A stretch of 28,035 bases of DNA from DATEEW01 sp035273665 (GTDB taxonomy: Bacteria > Pseudomonadota > Gammaproteobacteria > Burkholderiales > SG8-39): NCBI GenBank assembly GCA_035273665.1, contig DATEOW010000121.1:1-28035 (forward strand). Reading direction: 5' to 3'. Made by a program: the position numbers and the translations under genes. Shown piece after piece: positions 15,001-23,240 of this stretch (positions are counted from its first letter, which is position 1; every line of letters begins with the position of its first letter). A model generated the notes under the pieces. It did not search any database. It worked only from the letters and a program-made list of their open reading frames with translations, and was not told the origin of the DNA.

Positions 15001-16281
15001 TCAGACGGCGGCTTTGATTGGAATCACGGTTTGAGCCGTTTGGCTTGTATTGTGCACCCCGCCTTTGCCATAGGTGCGGTGTACGTATTCTTCGACGATT
15101 TGCTGAAATTCTTCGGCGATACGATCGCCCTTCAAGGTGACAGTCTTCTGCCCGTCAACATATACCGGCGCGACCGGCGTTTCGCCGGAGCCGGGCAAGC
15201 TGATACCGATATTCGCATGCTTGGATTCCCCTGGACCATTGACGACGCAGCCCATGACCGCGACATCCATGCTCTCCACCCCGGGATAACGACTGCGCCA
15301 AACGGGCATCTGATCCCGCAGATAACGTTGAATGTTGTCGGCAAGCTCCTGGAAATATGTGCTCGTCGTGCGACCGCAACCGGGACAGGCGATCACCATC
15401 GGCGTGAAAGAACGCAAGCCCATCGTTTGCAAAATTTCTTGAGCGACGATGACTTCGCGTGTTCGCGCGCCGCCCGGTTCGGGCGTGAGCGATATACGAA
15501 TCGTGTCCCCAATCCCCTCTTGCAAAAGCACGCTGAGGGCAGCGGTCGACGCAACAATGCCTTTCGAGCCCATGCCTGCTTCAGTTAAGCCCAAGTGAAG
15601 TGCGTAGTCGCAACGCTTAGCGAGATCGCGATAGACGGTAATCAGATCTTGCACGGCGCTCACCTTGCAAGACAGCACGATGCGGTCCCCGCGGAGCCCG
15701 AGCTCTTGAGCACGCGCCGCGCTCTGCAGCGCGGATGTGATCAACGCTTCGCGCATGATCGCCGCCGTATCGAGCGGCTGCGCACGCTTCGCGTTCTCAT
15801 CCATCATTCGAGCGAGCAAATCCTGATCCAGGCTCCCCCAATTCACCCCGATGCGGACGGGTTTGTCGTACTTGCAGGCGAGTTCGATCATGGTGGCGAA
15901 CTGCTCATCGCGCTTCGATCCCTTGCCTACATTGCCGGGGTTGATTCGATACTTGGCAAGCGCTTGCGCGCAGTCCGGATAATCTTTCAGCAGTTTGTGC
16001 CCGTTGAAATGAAAATCGCCGACCAGCGGGACATCGCAGTTAAGCGCCCCCAGCCGATCGCGAATCGCGGACACTTGCGCGGCGGCCTCCGCAGTATTGA
16101 CCGTAATCCGCACCACTTCCGATCCTGCTTGCGCGAGTTCGTAGACTTGCTGCGCGGTCGCTACCGCATTGGCGGTGTCGGTGTTCGTCATGGACTGCAC
16201 CAAAATAGGCGCATCACCACCCAGGACACGGCTGCCGATCTGTACTTGACGTGAACGACGCCTTTGGATGGGAACCTGCAT
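15001..16281 (-). CDS. ispG: 4-hydroxy-3-methylbut-2-enyl diphosphate synthase (flavodoxin)
   Basis: IspG (GcpE) reduces the cyclodiphosphate MEcPP to HMBPP in the MEP pathway of isoprenoid synthesis, using a [4Fe-4S] cluster. The 426-residue protein has a TIM-barrel N-terminal part (VQSMTNTDTANAVATAQQVY, 28-47; PLVGDFHFNGHKLL, 85-98; RINPGNVG, 112-119) and the C-terminal cluster-binding domain with Cys299 and Cys302 (CPGCGRT), Cys345 and Glu352 (MGCVVNGPGE, 343-352). Its ATG begins 2 bp after the rodZ stop. It is somewhat longer than E. coli IspG (~372), as is usual for betaproteobacterial members. Confidence 0.97.
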   Translation of the reverse strand: MQVPIQRRRSRQVQIGSRVLGGDAPILVQSMTNTDTANAVATAQQVYELAQAGSEVVRITVNTAEAAAQVSAIRDRLGALNCDVPLVGDFHFNGHKLLKDYPDCAQALAKYRINPGNVGKGSKRDEQFATMIELACKYDKPVRIGVNWGSLDQDLLARMMDENAKRAQPLDTAAIMREALITSALQSAARAQELGLRGDRIVLSCKVSAVQDLITVYRDLAKRCDYALHLGLTEAGMGSKGIVASTAALSVLLQEGIGDTIRISLTPEPGGARTREVIVAQEILQTMGLRSFTPMVIACPGCGRTTSTYFQELADNIQRYLRDQMPVWRSRYPGVESMDVAVMGCVVNGPGESKHANIGISLPGSGETPVAPVYVDGQKTVTLKGDRIAEEFQQIVEEYVHRTYGKGGVHNTSQTAQTVIPIKAAV

Positions 16282-16283
16282 GC

Positions 16284-17117
16284 CTAGTTCAGGTTGAGGC
16301 GCGCGACGTCGCCTTGAGTCGAGGGAGCCAGGTTGACGGGCTGCCCGTCGTATTTGAGCGCGACGGTGCTCGCGTTACCGATGATCAGCGTGAAAGGCGG
16401 CTTGCCTTCCAGCGTGGCGTGCGACTGCGCCGCGTTCAATTGCGCCATCAGCATCTTCCCCTCGCCATCCTTCACTTCCACCCATGCATCCGCACCGAAC
16501 TGCAATTCCAGCCGCTTGTTGCCCGCCACACCGGCCGGCGCGGTTTGCACGGCACCGAACGATCCTTGTTCATCACTGCTGATGGTGGCTTCAACGGCGA
16601 CGTCTGTGGGTGCGGTCGCCACCTCGAGTTCCGATTCAGTTAGCGCTTCAGGTGCCTCAACCGCAGCGGGCGCAGGGGCTTGCACCGTACGTTCGTTCCA
16701 ATATCGCAGCCCCCACCAGGCCGCTGCAGCAAACACCAGAACAAATCCCATCGCAACCACATACAGCGGGCGCGCTTTTTTAACGACGCCAACGCGCAGC
16801 GGGACACTCAGCGAAGGTTTGTGCACGATGGTGAGCGGATCGGTGTTCATGCGATGCTCAATTTCGGCGACAAGCGGTTGCGGATCCAAGCCCAAGGCTT
16901 TTGCGTAACTTCGCACCATGCCGCGCACGATCGTGACGCCGGGTAACGCATGATAAGCATCCGCTTCGAGCGCTTGGATTTGCCGCGCCGAAAACTTGAG
17001 GCGCTGAGCGATCTCCGACACGGACCATCCACGCGCCTCGCGCGCCTCGGCCAATTGTTGGCCAGGCGCAGGGCGGCTGGGCTCGAAAGTTTCCTCGTTT
17101 TGAATTTCGTCGTTCAT
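16284..17117 (-). CDS. rodZ: Cytoskeleton protein RodZ
   Basis: RodZ links the MreB actin-like filament to the cell-wall elongation machinery. The 277-residue protein has an N-terminal Xre-type helix-turn-helix (about 18-80: LAEAREARGWSVSEIAQRLK, then LPGVTIVRGMVRSYAKALGL) that binds MreB, a basic juxtamembrane stretch, one membrane helix (about 117-138, PLYVVAMGFVLVFAAAAWWG), a Pro/Ala/Glu-rich linker and a C-terminal periplasmic DUF4115 beta domain (about 200-277). Gene order pilW-rodZ-ispG is characteristic. The gaps are 6 bp upstream and 2 bp downstream. Confidence 0.95.
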   Translation of the reverse strand: MNDEIQNEETFEPSRPAPGQQLAEAREARGWSVSEIAQRLKFSARQIQALEADAYHALPGVTIVRGMVRSYAKALGLDPQPLVAEIEHRMNTDPLTIVHKPSLSVPLRVGVVKKARPLYVVAMGFVLVFAAAAWWGLRYWNERTVQAPAPAAVEAPEALTESELEVATAPTDVAVEATISSDEQGSFGAVQTAPAGVAGNKRLELQFGADAWVEVKDGEGKMLMAQLNAAQSHATLEGKPPFTLIIGNASTVALKYDGQPVNLAPSTQGDVARLNLN

Positions 17118-17123
17118 GAGTGC

Positions 17124-17933
17124 TTAATCGAAAGCGCCCCGCTGCAAGGCGTTCGCCTCAGGCGATTGAGGAAAGCGGCGGCGCAACTGGGATGCAAAAC
17201 TCGCTTCGCTGCCGCGATCGCCTTGCTTACGCGCGACGCGCAACGCCAACCACAATGCTTCGGCGTTGGGTTCTTTCGTAACGCGGTTGTAACGCGCCAG
17301 TAATTCGTATGCCGCGGCGTAATTGCCGCGCTCGTATTGGAGTTGTGCGTAGGACTGCAGCGTCAGTGGATTGTTTGGATCCATGCGCAGGGCCGTCTCA
17401 TAGAATTCTTGAGCCTCACGCGGGCTCTTGCTATGCAGACAGGTCGCCGCCGCGCTATAGGTACGTGCCGGAGTGGCGTAAAGAGGGTTCTTGATCGCAG
17501 CCAGAAACCACTGTGTCGATTCCGTTTCACGACCGACGCGACACAAAAACCAGCCGTAGTTGTGATTCAAATCCGCATCGGTTGGCGCAAGCTGCAGGCC
17601 TTTCTTAAAGGCCTGTTCCGCCGCCGCATGGTCGCGCATATCAAGGCTAACCAAACCCTGCATGTTGTAAGCCGGCGCGTAGGTTGGATCGGCGGCTAAT
17701 GCAATCCGCGTTTCTTCCATCGCAACGCCAAGCCGCCCGGCGCCGTAATAGGCACTGGCCAGCTCAGTATGGACTTCGGCGCGGGTACGACCGTCTGCGC
17801 GCTCCGTAATTTGACCTTCGTCAGGCTCGGTCTGCGTCATATCGATCCCGCGCGTTTCGGATGGCGGATTGCTTTGACAACCCGCCAGAAAACCGGCCGT
17901 GACGACAAGCAGCAGATAGAGGATCTTTCTCAT
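17124..17933 (-). CDS. pilW: Type IV pilus biogenesis/stability lipoprotein PilW (PilF)
   Basis: PilW/PilF is a TPR lipoprotein that promotes assembly of the PilQ secretin and stability of type IV pili. The 269-residue precursor begins MRKILYLLLVVTAGFLAGCQ, a lipoprotein signal with lipobox LAGC and lipidated Cys19. TPR units follow, e.g. ASAYYGAGRLGVAMEETRIA, YNMQGLVSLDMRDHAAAEQA and LNHNYGWFLCRVGRETESTQ. I use the ATG at 17931-17933, which overlaps the rlmN stop as ATGA; the longer frame to 18002 would bury the signal peptide. Other pilus genes are not in the window, so use of the pilus in this organism is not shown. Confidence 0.93.
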   Translation of the reverse strand: MRKILYLLLVVTAGFLAGCQSNPPSETRGIDMTQTEPDEGQITERADGRTRAEVHTELASAYYGAGRLGVAMEETRIALAADPTYAPAYNMQGLVSLDMRDHAAAEQAFKKGLQLAPTDADLNHNYGWFLCRVGRETESTQWFLAAIKNPLYATPARTYSAAATCLHSKSPREAQEFYETALRMDPNNPLTLQSYAQLQYERGNYAAAYELLARYNRVTKEPNAEALWLALRVARKQGDRGSEASFASQLRRRFPQSPEANALQRGAFD

Positions 17934-19012
17934 GTATTGGCTCTCGCTATGCGCAATTCGCGCCTCGTACGATCTTGTACTTTGCCGGCCAATTGACCGC
18001 ATGCCGCATCGATATCATCACCACGTGTGCGACGGGTGGTCGTTACGATGCCCGCTGTGTTTAGACGTTCGCTAAATGCGCGAATCGTATCGCGCGAGGA
18101 ACGCTCAAATCCCGCATCGGGAAAAGGATTGAAAGGAATCAGGTTCACCTTACTCGGCACGTCCGACAATAGCGCGATCAATTCTTCGGCATGCTGGGCG
18201 CTATCGTTTATTCCTTTGAGCATGACGTATTCGAAAGTGATGAAATCGCGCGGCGCGCGGTCCAAATAGCGCAGGCATGCCGCAAGCAATTCCGCCAACG
18301 GATATTTTTCGTTGATGGGCATCAGGCGGCTGCGCAATTCGTCATTCGGCGCATGTAGCGATACCGCCAGAGCGACCGGACATTCGTCGCGTAAGCGGTC
18401 GATCATCGGGACGATGCCCGAAGTCGATACGGTTACCCGACGACGCGAGAGGCCGTAAGCATGGTCATCCAACATCAGGTGCAAGGCAGGTATCACCTGA
18501 TCGAGATTGAGCAAAGGCTCCCCCATGCCCATCATGACAACATTGCTGATCGCGCGCTCGCCGCTTTCGGCGACACCGAGCGCTCGATTGGCCCACCATA
18601 ACTGGCCGATAATTTCCGCGGTACTCAAGTTGCGATTGAAGCCTTGCCTGCCGGTCGAACAGAATTTGCAATCCATCGTACAGCCGGCCTGCGAGGAGAT
18701 GCAGAGCGTCCCGCGCGTCGTTTCCGGAATGAAGACAGCCTCGACCGCATTGCTATTACCGACATCAAGCAGCCACTTGCGCGTCCCATCGGCCGCGATG
18801 TTGTCGGCGATCACTTTCGGCGGCTCGATCACTGCGCTGTGTACGAGCTTCTCTCGCAAAGACTTCGCCAGATCGCTCATCTGCTCGAAATCGCTTTCGC
18901 CGTTGCGATGAATCCAGCGCAAGACTTGCCGCGCACGAAAGGGCTTTTCGCCTAGGGTGGCGAAAAGGGCCTCCATGCCGGCGGCGTCAAGATCGAGGAG
19001 ATTGGTACGCAC
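17930..19012 (-). CDS. rlmN: Dual-specificity rRNA/tRNA methyltransferase (m2A2503/m2A37)
   Basis: RlmN is a radical-SAM enzyme that makes 2-methyladenosine at A2503 of 23S rRNA and A37 of some tRNAs. The cluster motif CTMDCKFC gives Cys111, Cys115 and Cys118; GMGEPLLN and the C-terminal RRTRGDDIDAACGQLAG, with the acceptor cysteine, are also present. The open frame continues far upstream, antiparallel to and across ndk, with no homology. I therefore place the start at GTG 19010-19012 (VRTNLLDLDAAGMEALF), giving 360 residues, close to the usual 360-380. No strong ribosome-binding site precedes it; the ndk stop is 14 bp upstream. It overlaps pilW by 4 bp. Confidence 0.95.
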   Translation of the reverse strand: MRTNLLDLDAAGMEALFATLGEKPFRARQVLRWIHRNGESDFEQMSDLAKSLREKLVHSAVIEPPKVIADNIAADGTRKWLLDVGNSNAVEAVFIPETTRGTLCISSQAGCTMDCKFCSTGRQGFNRNLSTAEIIGQLWWANRALGVAESGERAISNVVMMGMGEPLLNLDQVIPALHLMLDDHAYGLSRRRVTVSTSGIVPMIDRLRDECPVALAVSLHAPNDELRSRLMPINEKYPLAELLAACLRYLDRAPRDFITFEYVMLKGINDSAQHAEELIALLSDVPSKVNLIPFNPFPDAGFERSSRDTIRAFSERLNTAGIVTTTRRTRGDDIDAACGQLAGKVQDRTRRELRIARANT

Positions 19013-19026
19013 AATAGCGACTGAAT

Positions 19027-19452
19027 TCAGCGCGAATACACCGAGGCACTCGGGAAGAAATAAGCGATCTCGGTCATAGCCGTATCGGGCCCGTCGGACC
19101 CATGCACTGCATTTGCATCGATGCTGTCGGCAAAGTCGGCGCGAATGGTCCCCTTTTCGGCCTTTTTCGGATCGGTAGCACCCATCAATTCCCGGTTCTT
19201 CGCAATTGCATTTTCGCCTTCCAAGACTTGGACCATAACCGGGCCCGAGATCATGAAATCGACCAGGTCCCGAAAGAACGGCCGTTCGCGATGCACCGCG
19301 TAAAAACCTTCGGCTTCTTTTTGAGACAGCCATAGCATTTTCGCGGCAACGATTTTGAGACCGGCTTTTTCGAATCGGGAGTAGATCTCCCCGATGACAT
19401 TTTTCGCCACTGCGTCGGGCTTCACTATGGAAAAGGTACGCTCCACCGCCAT
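19027..19452 (-). CDS. ndk: Nucleoside-diphosphate kinase
   Basis: Ndk moves the gamma phosphate from ATP to other nucleoside diphosphates through a phosphohistidine. The 141-residue protein is full length and colinear: MAVERTFSIVKPDAVAKNVI at the start, the Kpn loop region, and the active-site NAVHGSD with His117. Its ATG (19450-19452) is preceded by AAGGA. It leads the long ndk-rlmN-pilW-rodZ-ispG-hisS run, and the 66-bp spacer behind tilS carries an AT-rich palindrome that may be part of its promoter. Confidence 0.98.
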   Translation of the reverse strand: MAVERTFSIVKPDAVAKNVIGEIYSRFEKAGLKIVAAKMLWLSQKEAEGFYAVHRERPFFRDLVDFMISGPVMVQVLEGENAIAKNRELMGATDPKKAEKGTIRADFADSIDANAVHGSDGPDTAMTEIAYFFPSASVYSR

Positions 19453-19472
19453 GTTGCATTTCCTTCAAGCAT

Positions 19473-19492
19473 TAAAATAACTGCTTATTTTA
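19473..19492 (-). promoter_or_regulatory. AT-rich palindrome in the ndk upstream region
   Basis: TAAAATAA (19473-19480) and TTATTTTA (19485-19492) are perfect inverted repeats around CTGC. The palindrome is the only AT-rich patch in the short tilS-ndk spacer and contains TAAAAT on both strands, a good -10 candidate for ndk. It could also be an operator. No convincing -35 at optimal spacing is seen. Confidence 0.4.
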
Positions 19493-19518
19493 GCACGCAT
19501 TTCCGCCCTAAATCGCAC

Positions 19519-20871
19519 TCATTCGGCCAACCAACGCGCTTTCAACGCAGCCTCCCCAGGCTGTGCTTGCGCTTCTGCCGCAACGCCGATTCCCGGCACG
19601 AAAACCAGCGCCTCTTCACTAAAAAGCAGCGGTAAGCGATCGCGTTCCCAAGGCGCAATGCCTTGTTCCTGAAAAAGCTTTTTTAAACTACGGCGAGGAC
19701 GCCCGGAATCAGGCCGAAATCTTTCGCCGCCTTGACGGAGGCGTACCTGCACACGCGAAGGATCATCGAGCACACGCAAGGCAATCCCTTCACCCACGCT
19801 CCTTTCGAAATGGAAAGAACCGCCAAGCGCACTCAAGGGCCATTTCTTCTCGCCGTTCCACGTAGAGACGAAACCATCCAAGCCAGAAAACGCATCGAAA
19901 GGCTCCAGCCATGCACGCTTTTTAAACCGCCGGAGCAGCATGCCGTTCAACCGCAAGCGCACTTGCGCATCGGACCGAGCGGACAAAAGTTGACGAACCG
20001 CCTCTTCTAGCTCCGCGCTATTAGGCACACCGGCGCCGCGAGCGTTCAACCAGAACCGCAATAAATTGCCGGCACGAGGGCGGCTGAGACACTCAAACGC
20101 CTCGAGTTTCAACATTCCCGTTTCGCCCCAAGACTCCAGATCGGCGGCGGCAAGTTCGTCTAATAACGCTTTGGCTTCGCCTAAGTGAGCGGCGGTTCGA
20201 GCTAAATTGGCGCACGCAGCGGAATTGAGTTGTTGAAGCCGCGGGAGCACTTCATGACGCACATAGTTTCGAGCAAACGCCGTATCGCGGTTACTTTCGT
20301 CTTCCACCCAAGCGAGCTGATGTTGTTCGGCGTAACGCTCGATTTGCGCACGACTCAGGCCAAGCATGGGGCGAAGCAGTTTTTTTCCAGGCGCGAATTC
20401 CCGCAACTCAGGCATCGCCGCCAATCCGGAGAGCCCGGCACCGCGCAGGAGTTGCAGGACTAAGGTCTCGGCCTGGTCATCTTCGTGCTGGGCACTCAAG
20501 ATGAAATCCGCTTTTGCGGCGGCGAAAACTTCGTAGCGCGCCTTTCGCGCGGCCGCTTCGATGCCCAACTTCCGGTTCGCATGGATATCGACGCGTTTGA
20601 CCATGCATGGAACGCCATAAGCTTTCGCGGTGCTTCGGGCGAAACGCGCCCACCCATCGGCGTTTGGACTGAGCCCATGGTGGACATGCAGACAACTCAA
20701 GCTGAATGGAAATTGCGGGGCGAGTGTCGCAAGGACATCGAGCAACACCGTTGAATCGACGCCGCCGGAAAATCCGAGCTTTAAATGCGCTCGCGGGAAG
20801 ACATGGCGCGCCAATACCGCGGCCACGCGGTCCTGCAGATCACTCGACTTCGACTTCCTTGAATTTGCCAT
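19519..20871 (-). CDS. tilS: tRNA(Ile)-lysidine synthase
   Basis: TilS ligates lysine to C34 of tRNA-Ile(CAU), converting it to AUA-reading and isoleucine-accepting. The 450-residue protein has the N-type ATP-pyrophosphatase P-loop SGGVDST (35-41), then SCLHVHHGLS, a downstream QHEDDQAETLVLQLLRGAGL catalytic segment (about 127-146) and a C-terminal substrate-recognition domain with RPDSGRPRRSLKKLFQEQGI. The ATG at 20869-20871 makes the gene overlap the accA end by 32 bp; a GTG at 20825-20827 would remove the overlap but shorten the N-terminus. The accA-tilS pair is common in proteobacteria. Confidence 0.96.
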   Translation of the reverse strand: MANSRKSKSSDLQDRVAAVLARHVFPRAHLKLGFSGGVDSTVLLDVLATLAPQFPFSLSCLHVHHGLSPNADGWARFARSTAKAYGVPCMVKRVDIHANRKLGIEAAARKARYEVFAAAKADFILSAQHEDDQAETLVLQLLRGAGLSGLAAMPELREFAPGKKLLRPMLGLSRAQIERYAEQHQLAWVEDESNRDTAFARNYVRHEVLPRLQQLNSAACANLARTAAHLGEAKALLDELAAADLESWGETGMLKLEAFECLSRPRAGNLLRFWLNARGAGVPNSAELEEAVRQLLSARSDAQVRLRLNGMLLRRFKKRAWLEPFDAFSGLDGFVSTWNGEKKWPLSALGGSFHFERSVGEGIALRVLDDPSRVQVRLRQGGERFRPDSGRPRRSLKKLFQEQGIAPWERDRLPLLFSEEALVFVPGIGVAAEAQAQPGEAALKARWLAE

Positions 20872-21808
20872 AGGCCATCAGGCGCTCGAAGCGTCGCTCT
20901 ACCAGTTCGGCAGGACTTTTTCCGCTCAATTCGCGAAGCGCATCCTGTAGGGATTTCTTCAGATTTTGAGCGGCTAAAGTGTGGTCGCGATGCGCGCCGC
21001 CCAAGGGTTCGCTTACGACGTGATCGATAAGCCCGAGCGCTTTGATCCGCATGGCGGTAATTGCGAGCGTCTCAGCCGCTTCCGGTGCCATTTCGGCGCT
21101 TTTCCACAAGATCGAAGCGCAGCCTTCAGGGGAAATAACCGAATAGGTCGCGTATTGCAGCATCTGCACAACGTCGCCAACGGCAATTGCCAATGCGCCA
21201 CCCGAGCCGCCCTCCCCGATGATCGTGGCGATGATGGGCACCTTCAGTTCAGACATCACATACAGATTGTGTCCGATCGCTTCGGATTGCCCACGCTCTT
21301 CCGCGCCGATGCCGGGATAGGCACCGGGCGTATCCACAAAAGTGAATACCGGCAGACCGAATTTTTCCGCAAGGCGCATCAGCCGTAGCGCCTTGCGGTA
21401 ACCCTCGGGGCGCGGCATACCGAAGTTGCGATAAATCTTGTCCTTGGTATCGCGGCCTTTCTGGTGTCCGATGATCATCACCGATTGGCCGTTGAAACGT
21501 GCGAGGCCGCCCACGATCGATGGGTCATCCGCGTACGCGCGGTCGCCGTGCAGTTCTTCGAAATCGGTGCAGAGCAGGCGGATGTAGTCGAGCGTGTAAG
21601 GGCGCTGGGGGTGGCGAGCGACCTGAGACACCTGCCAAGGGGTGAGCTTGGAGTAGATCTCTTTACTAAGCGCCTGACTTTTTTTCTGGAGGCGCCCGAT
21701 TTCCTCCGAGATATCGACGGCCGAGTCTTCCTGCACAAAGCGCAATTCTTCGATCTTGGCCTCAAGATCGCCGATCGGCTGCTCAAATTCTAGGAAAACG
21801 CTTTTCAA
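20840..21808 (-). CDS. accA: Acetyl-CoA carboxylase carboxyltransferase subunit alpha
   Basis: AccA with AccD transfers the carboxyl group from biotin to acetyl-CoA, forming malonyl-CoA for fatty-acid synthesis. The 322-residue product starts (M)KSVFLEFEQPIGDLEAKIEE, matching the family, and carries the crotonase-like core with FVDTPGAYPGIGAEERGQSE and IGEGGSGGALAIAVGD. The only start that fits the family length is TTG (21806-21808). A longer frame starts at another TTG (21917-21919) that overlaps the upstream glycosylase stop as TTGA and would add 37 residues of no recognised homology. I favour the shorter form, but the initiation site deserves checking. Confidence 0.95.
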   Translation of the reverse strand: MKSVFLEFEQPIGDLEAKIEELRFVQEDSAVDISEEIGRLQKKSQALSKEIYSKLTPWQVSQVARHPQRPYTLDYIRLLCTDFEELHGDRAYADDPSIVGGLARFNGQSVMIIGHQKGRDTKDKIYRNFGMPRPEGYRKALRLMRLAEKFGLPVFTFVDTPGAYPGIGAEERGQSEAIGHNLYVMSELKVPIIATIIGEGGSGGALAIAVGDVVQMLQYATYSVISPEGCASILWKSAEMAPEAAETLAITAMRIKALGLIDHVVSEPLGGAHRDHTLAAQNLKKSLQDALRELSGKSPAELVERRFERLMAYGKFKEVEVE

Positions 21809-21915
21809 ACGGGTACCGCCGGAAGCAAGAATGGTGGCGGATTCTAGCCGAAGGCGATCAAAAGCGGGCTGAATAGCCGCCTCAAGTAGCCAAAGAGTCC
21901 CCTCAATCCGCAACC

Positions 21916-22545
21916 TCAATACACAACCGGCACCGGGTCTAAGCTACGCCATAGGTACCAGGTCGCGACGGACCGCCACGGGGCCCAATTCTCGGCAACG
22001 AACCGCACGCCTGGCGCCCCGCTGGATTCGCCTTGAAAATAAAGCAAACTGACCGCCTTTTGCAGCCCAAGGTCGTCGACCGGCAGAACGTTGGGCCGCA
22101 AAAGATGAAACATTAAAAACATTTCCGCGGTCCATCGACCGATGCCTCGCACATCGATCAGTTCCGAGATGATCGCTTCGTCATCCATGTCAGCCCATCG
22201 CGAAGGGTCGATGGCGCCGCTGTCGAAGTGGCGCGCTAAATCGTAGATGTATTCGGCCTTGCGCATCGATAATCCGCACGCGGCAAGCGATGCGAGGTCT
22301 TGCTTCAACAGACTCTGCGGGTCGATCTCGCTCAAATTGCAAACGCGCGCCCAGACGCTGTCAGCGGCCTTGAGCGAAATTTGTTGGCCGCAGATGGAAC
22401 GCGCCAAAGTTTTGAACGCGTCGCCGCGGCTGCTGATCGAAACACCGGGATAGGCGCGGATAAGGGCATCCAGAACGAAATCGCTACGCGATAGGTCGCG
22501 TGTGGCCTGGGGCCAATATTCCGGGACGACGAGAATCTTACTCAG
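21916..22545 (-). CDS. DNA-3-methyladenine glycosylase, AlkA/HhH-GPD type
   Basis: This enzyme removes alkylated purines in base-excision repair. Downstream of TTG 22405-22407 the frame encodes SICGQQISLKAADSVW, the helix-hairpin-helix LIDVRGIGRWTAEMFLMFHL and PVDDLGLQ with the catalytic Asp. Family-like sequence clearly continues upstream in the same frame (VVPEYWPQATRDLSRSDFVL, then IRAYPGVSISSRGDAFKTLA), so the 163-residue form starting at that TTG would be truncated. An in-frame stop TAA occurs upstream, and between it and VVPEYW no ATG, GTG or TTG exists. The best candidates are CTG 22543-22545, which overlaps the HNH stop as CTGA, or ATT 22534-22536. I annotate from CTG (209 residues). 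The domain call is firm; the start is uncertain. Confidence 0.85.
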   Translation of the reverse strand: MSKILVVPEYWPQATRDLSRSDFVLDALIRAYPGVSISSRGDAFKTLARSICGQQISLKAADSVWARVCNLSEIDPQSLLKQDLASLAACGLSMRKAEYIYDLARHFDSGAIDPSRWADMDDEAIISELIDVRGIGRWTAEMFLMFHLLRPNVLPVDDLGLQKAVSLLYFQGESSGAPGVRFVAENWAPWRSVATWYLWRSLDPVPVVY

Positions 22546-23153
22546 AGGACTGCGACGCTTTTATTCCGACCGGTCGCCACTTCGAAGACCCTGCTATTCG
22601 AGGCGACATGCTGGACGAGAAAGTCCATCTGGTCGCTGAGAATTTTGCGATTGGTCAGGATCAAGTATTCCGCTTTGTTCGGAACATAAGGCGCGTAAAA
22701 CAATTGAATCCCCGCTTCTTCAGGCGTGCGATTACGCTTCATGCCATTGCAATGACGGCAGGTCGTGACGACGTTCATCCACGTATCGAGCCCGCCGCGC
22801 GAGACGGGCTTGATGTGATCTCGCGTCAAACGGATGAAACTGAATTCGCCGCCGCAGTAGGCGCAGATATGTCTATCGCGGCGGAAGAGTTCCCGATTAT
22901 TTAAGGGGGGAATCTGACTGAAGCTTTTGATCGCCATCGCCTTACCTTTGATGGCGATGATGGAATGGCCGCTGATGCTTGACCGTTCGCCGGTCATGCG
23001 AGACGTGCCGCCATAAACCGTGAAAGCGACATCGCCCAGCGTCCAGGCGACAAGATTCTTGGCATAGTAAAAACACGCCTGCTGCCAAGTCACCCAACGG
23101 TGGGGAACGCCGTGATAGTCCAGCGTCAGGATTAACGGAATATCACCGGCCAT
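22542..23153 (-). CDS. HNH endonuclease domain protein
   Basis: The 203-residue protein has an N-terminal region of unknown role (about 1-75, including WVTWQQACFYYAKNLVAW) and a complete HNH module. The zinc ligands are CAYC (Cys97, Cys100) and CRHC (Cys132, Cys135), and the catalytic strand-turn is TRDHIKPVSRGG (His113) followed by Asn127 and Asn136. Small HNH proteins of this layout are widespread in proteobacterial chromosomes and their substrates are mostly unknown. It may be a DNA repair nuclease, given the coupled glycosylase just downstream, but that is inference. The ATG (23151-23153) is preceded by GGAGCTAGG. It lacks RuvC and RNA-guided effector features. Confidence 0.88.
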   Translation of the reverse strand: MAGDIPLILTLDYHGVPHRWVTWQQACFYYAKNLVAWTLGDVAFTVYGGTSRMTGERSSISGHSIIAIKGKAMAIKSFSQIPPLNNRELFRRDRHICAYCGGEFSFIRLTRDHIKPVSRGGLDTWMNVVTTCRHCNGMKRNRTPEEAGIQLFYAPYVPNKAEYLILTNRKILSDQMDFLVQHVASNSRVFEVATGRNKSVAVL

Positions 23154-23168
23154 CCTAGCTCCAAGCTT

Positions 23169-23240
23169 CCCGGTGGCCCGACGCTATGCAATCGGCTCGC
23201 CGATCCGGATCTGTCAGGATTGTGCCGTAAATCCACCGGG
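23169..23240 (-). promoter_or_regulatory. Foldable leader upstream of the HNH gene
   Basis: Within the 124-bp spacer between the thioredoxin-like gene and the HNH gene, CCCGGTGG (23169-23176) is exactly complementary to CCACCGGG (23233-23240). Inside this 8-bp closing stem lie a perfect hairpin ATCGGC-TC-GCCGAT (23191-23204) and a shorter ATCC...GGAT pairing (about 23203-23220). On the - strand the structure ends 15 nt before the HNH start codon. It could be a cis-regulatory RNA. It does not match a riboswitch class I recognise. Confidence 0.4.

Noticed and set aside
19013..19468. N-terminal extension of RlmN
   Set aside because: The extension lies across ndk in another frame and has no homology.
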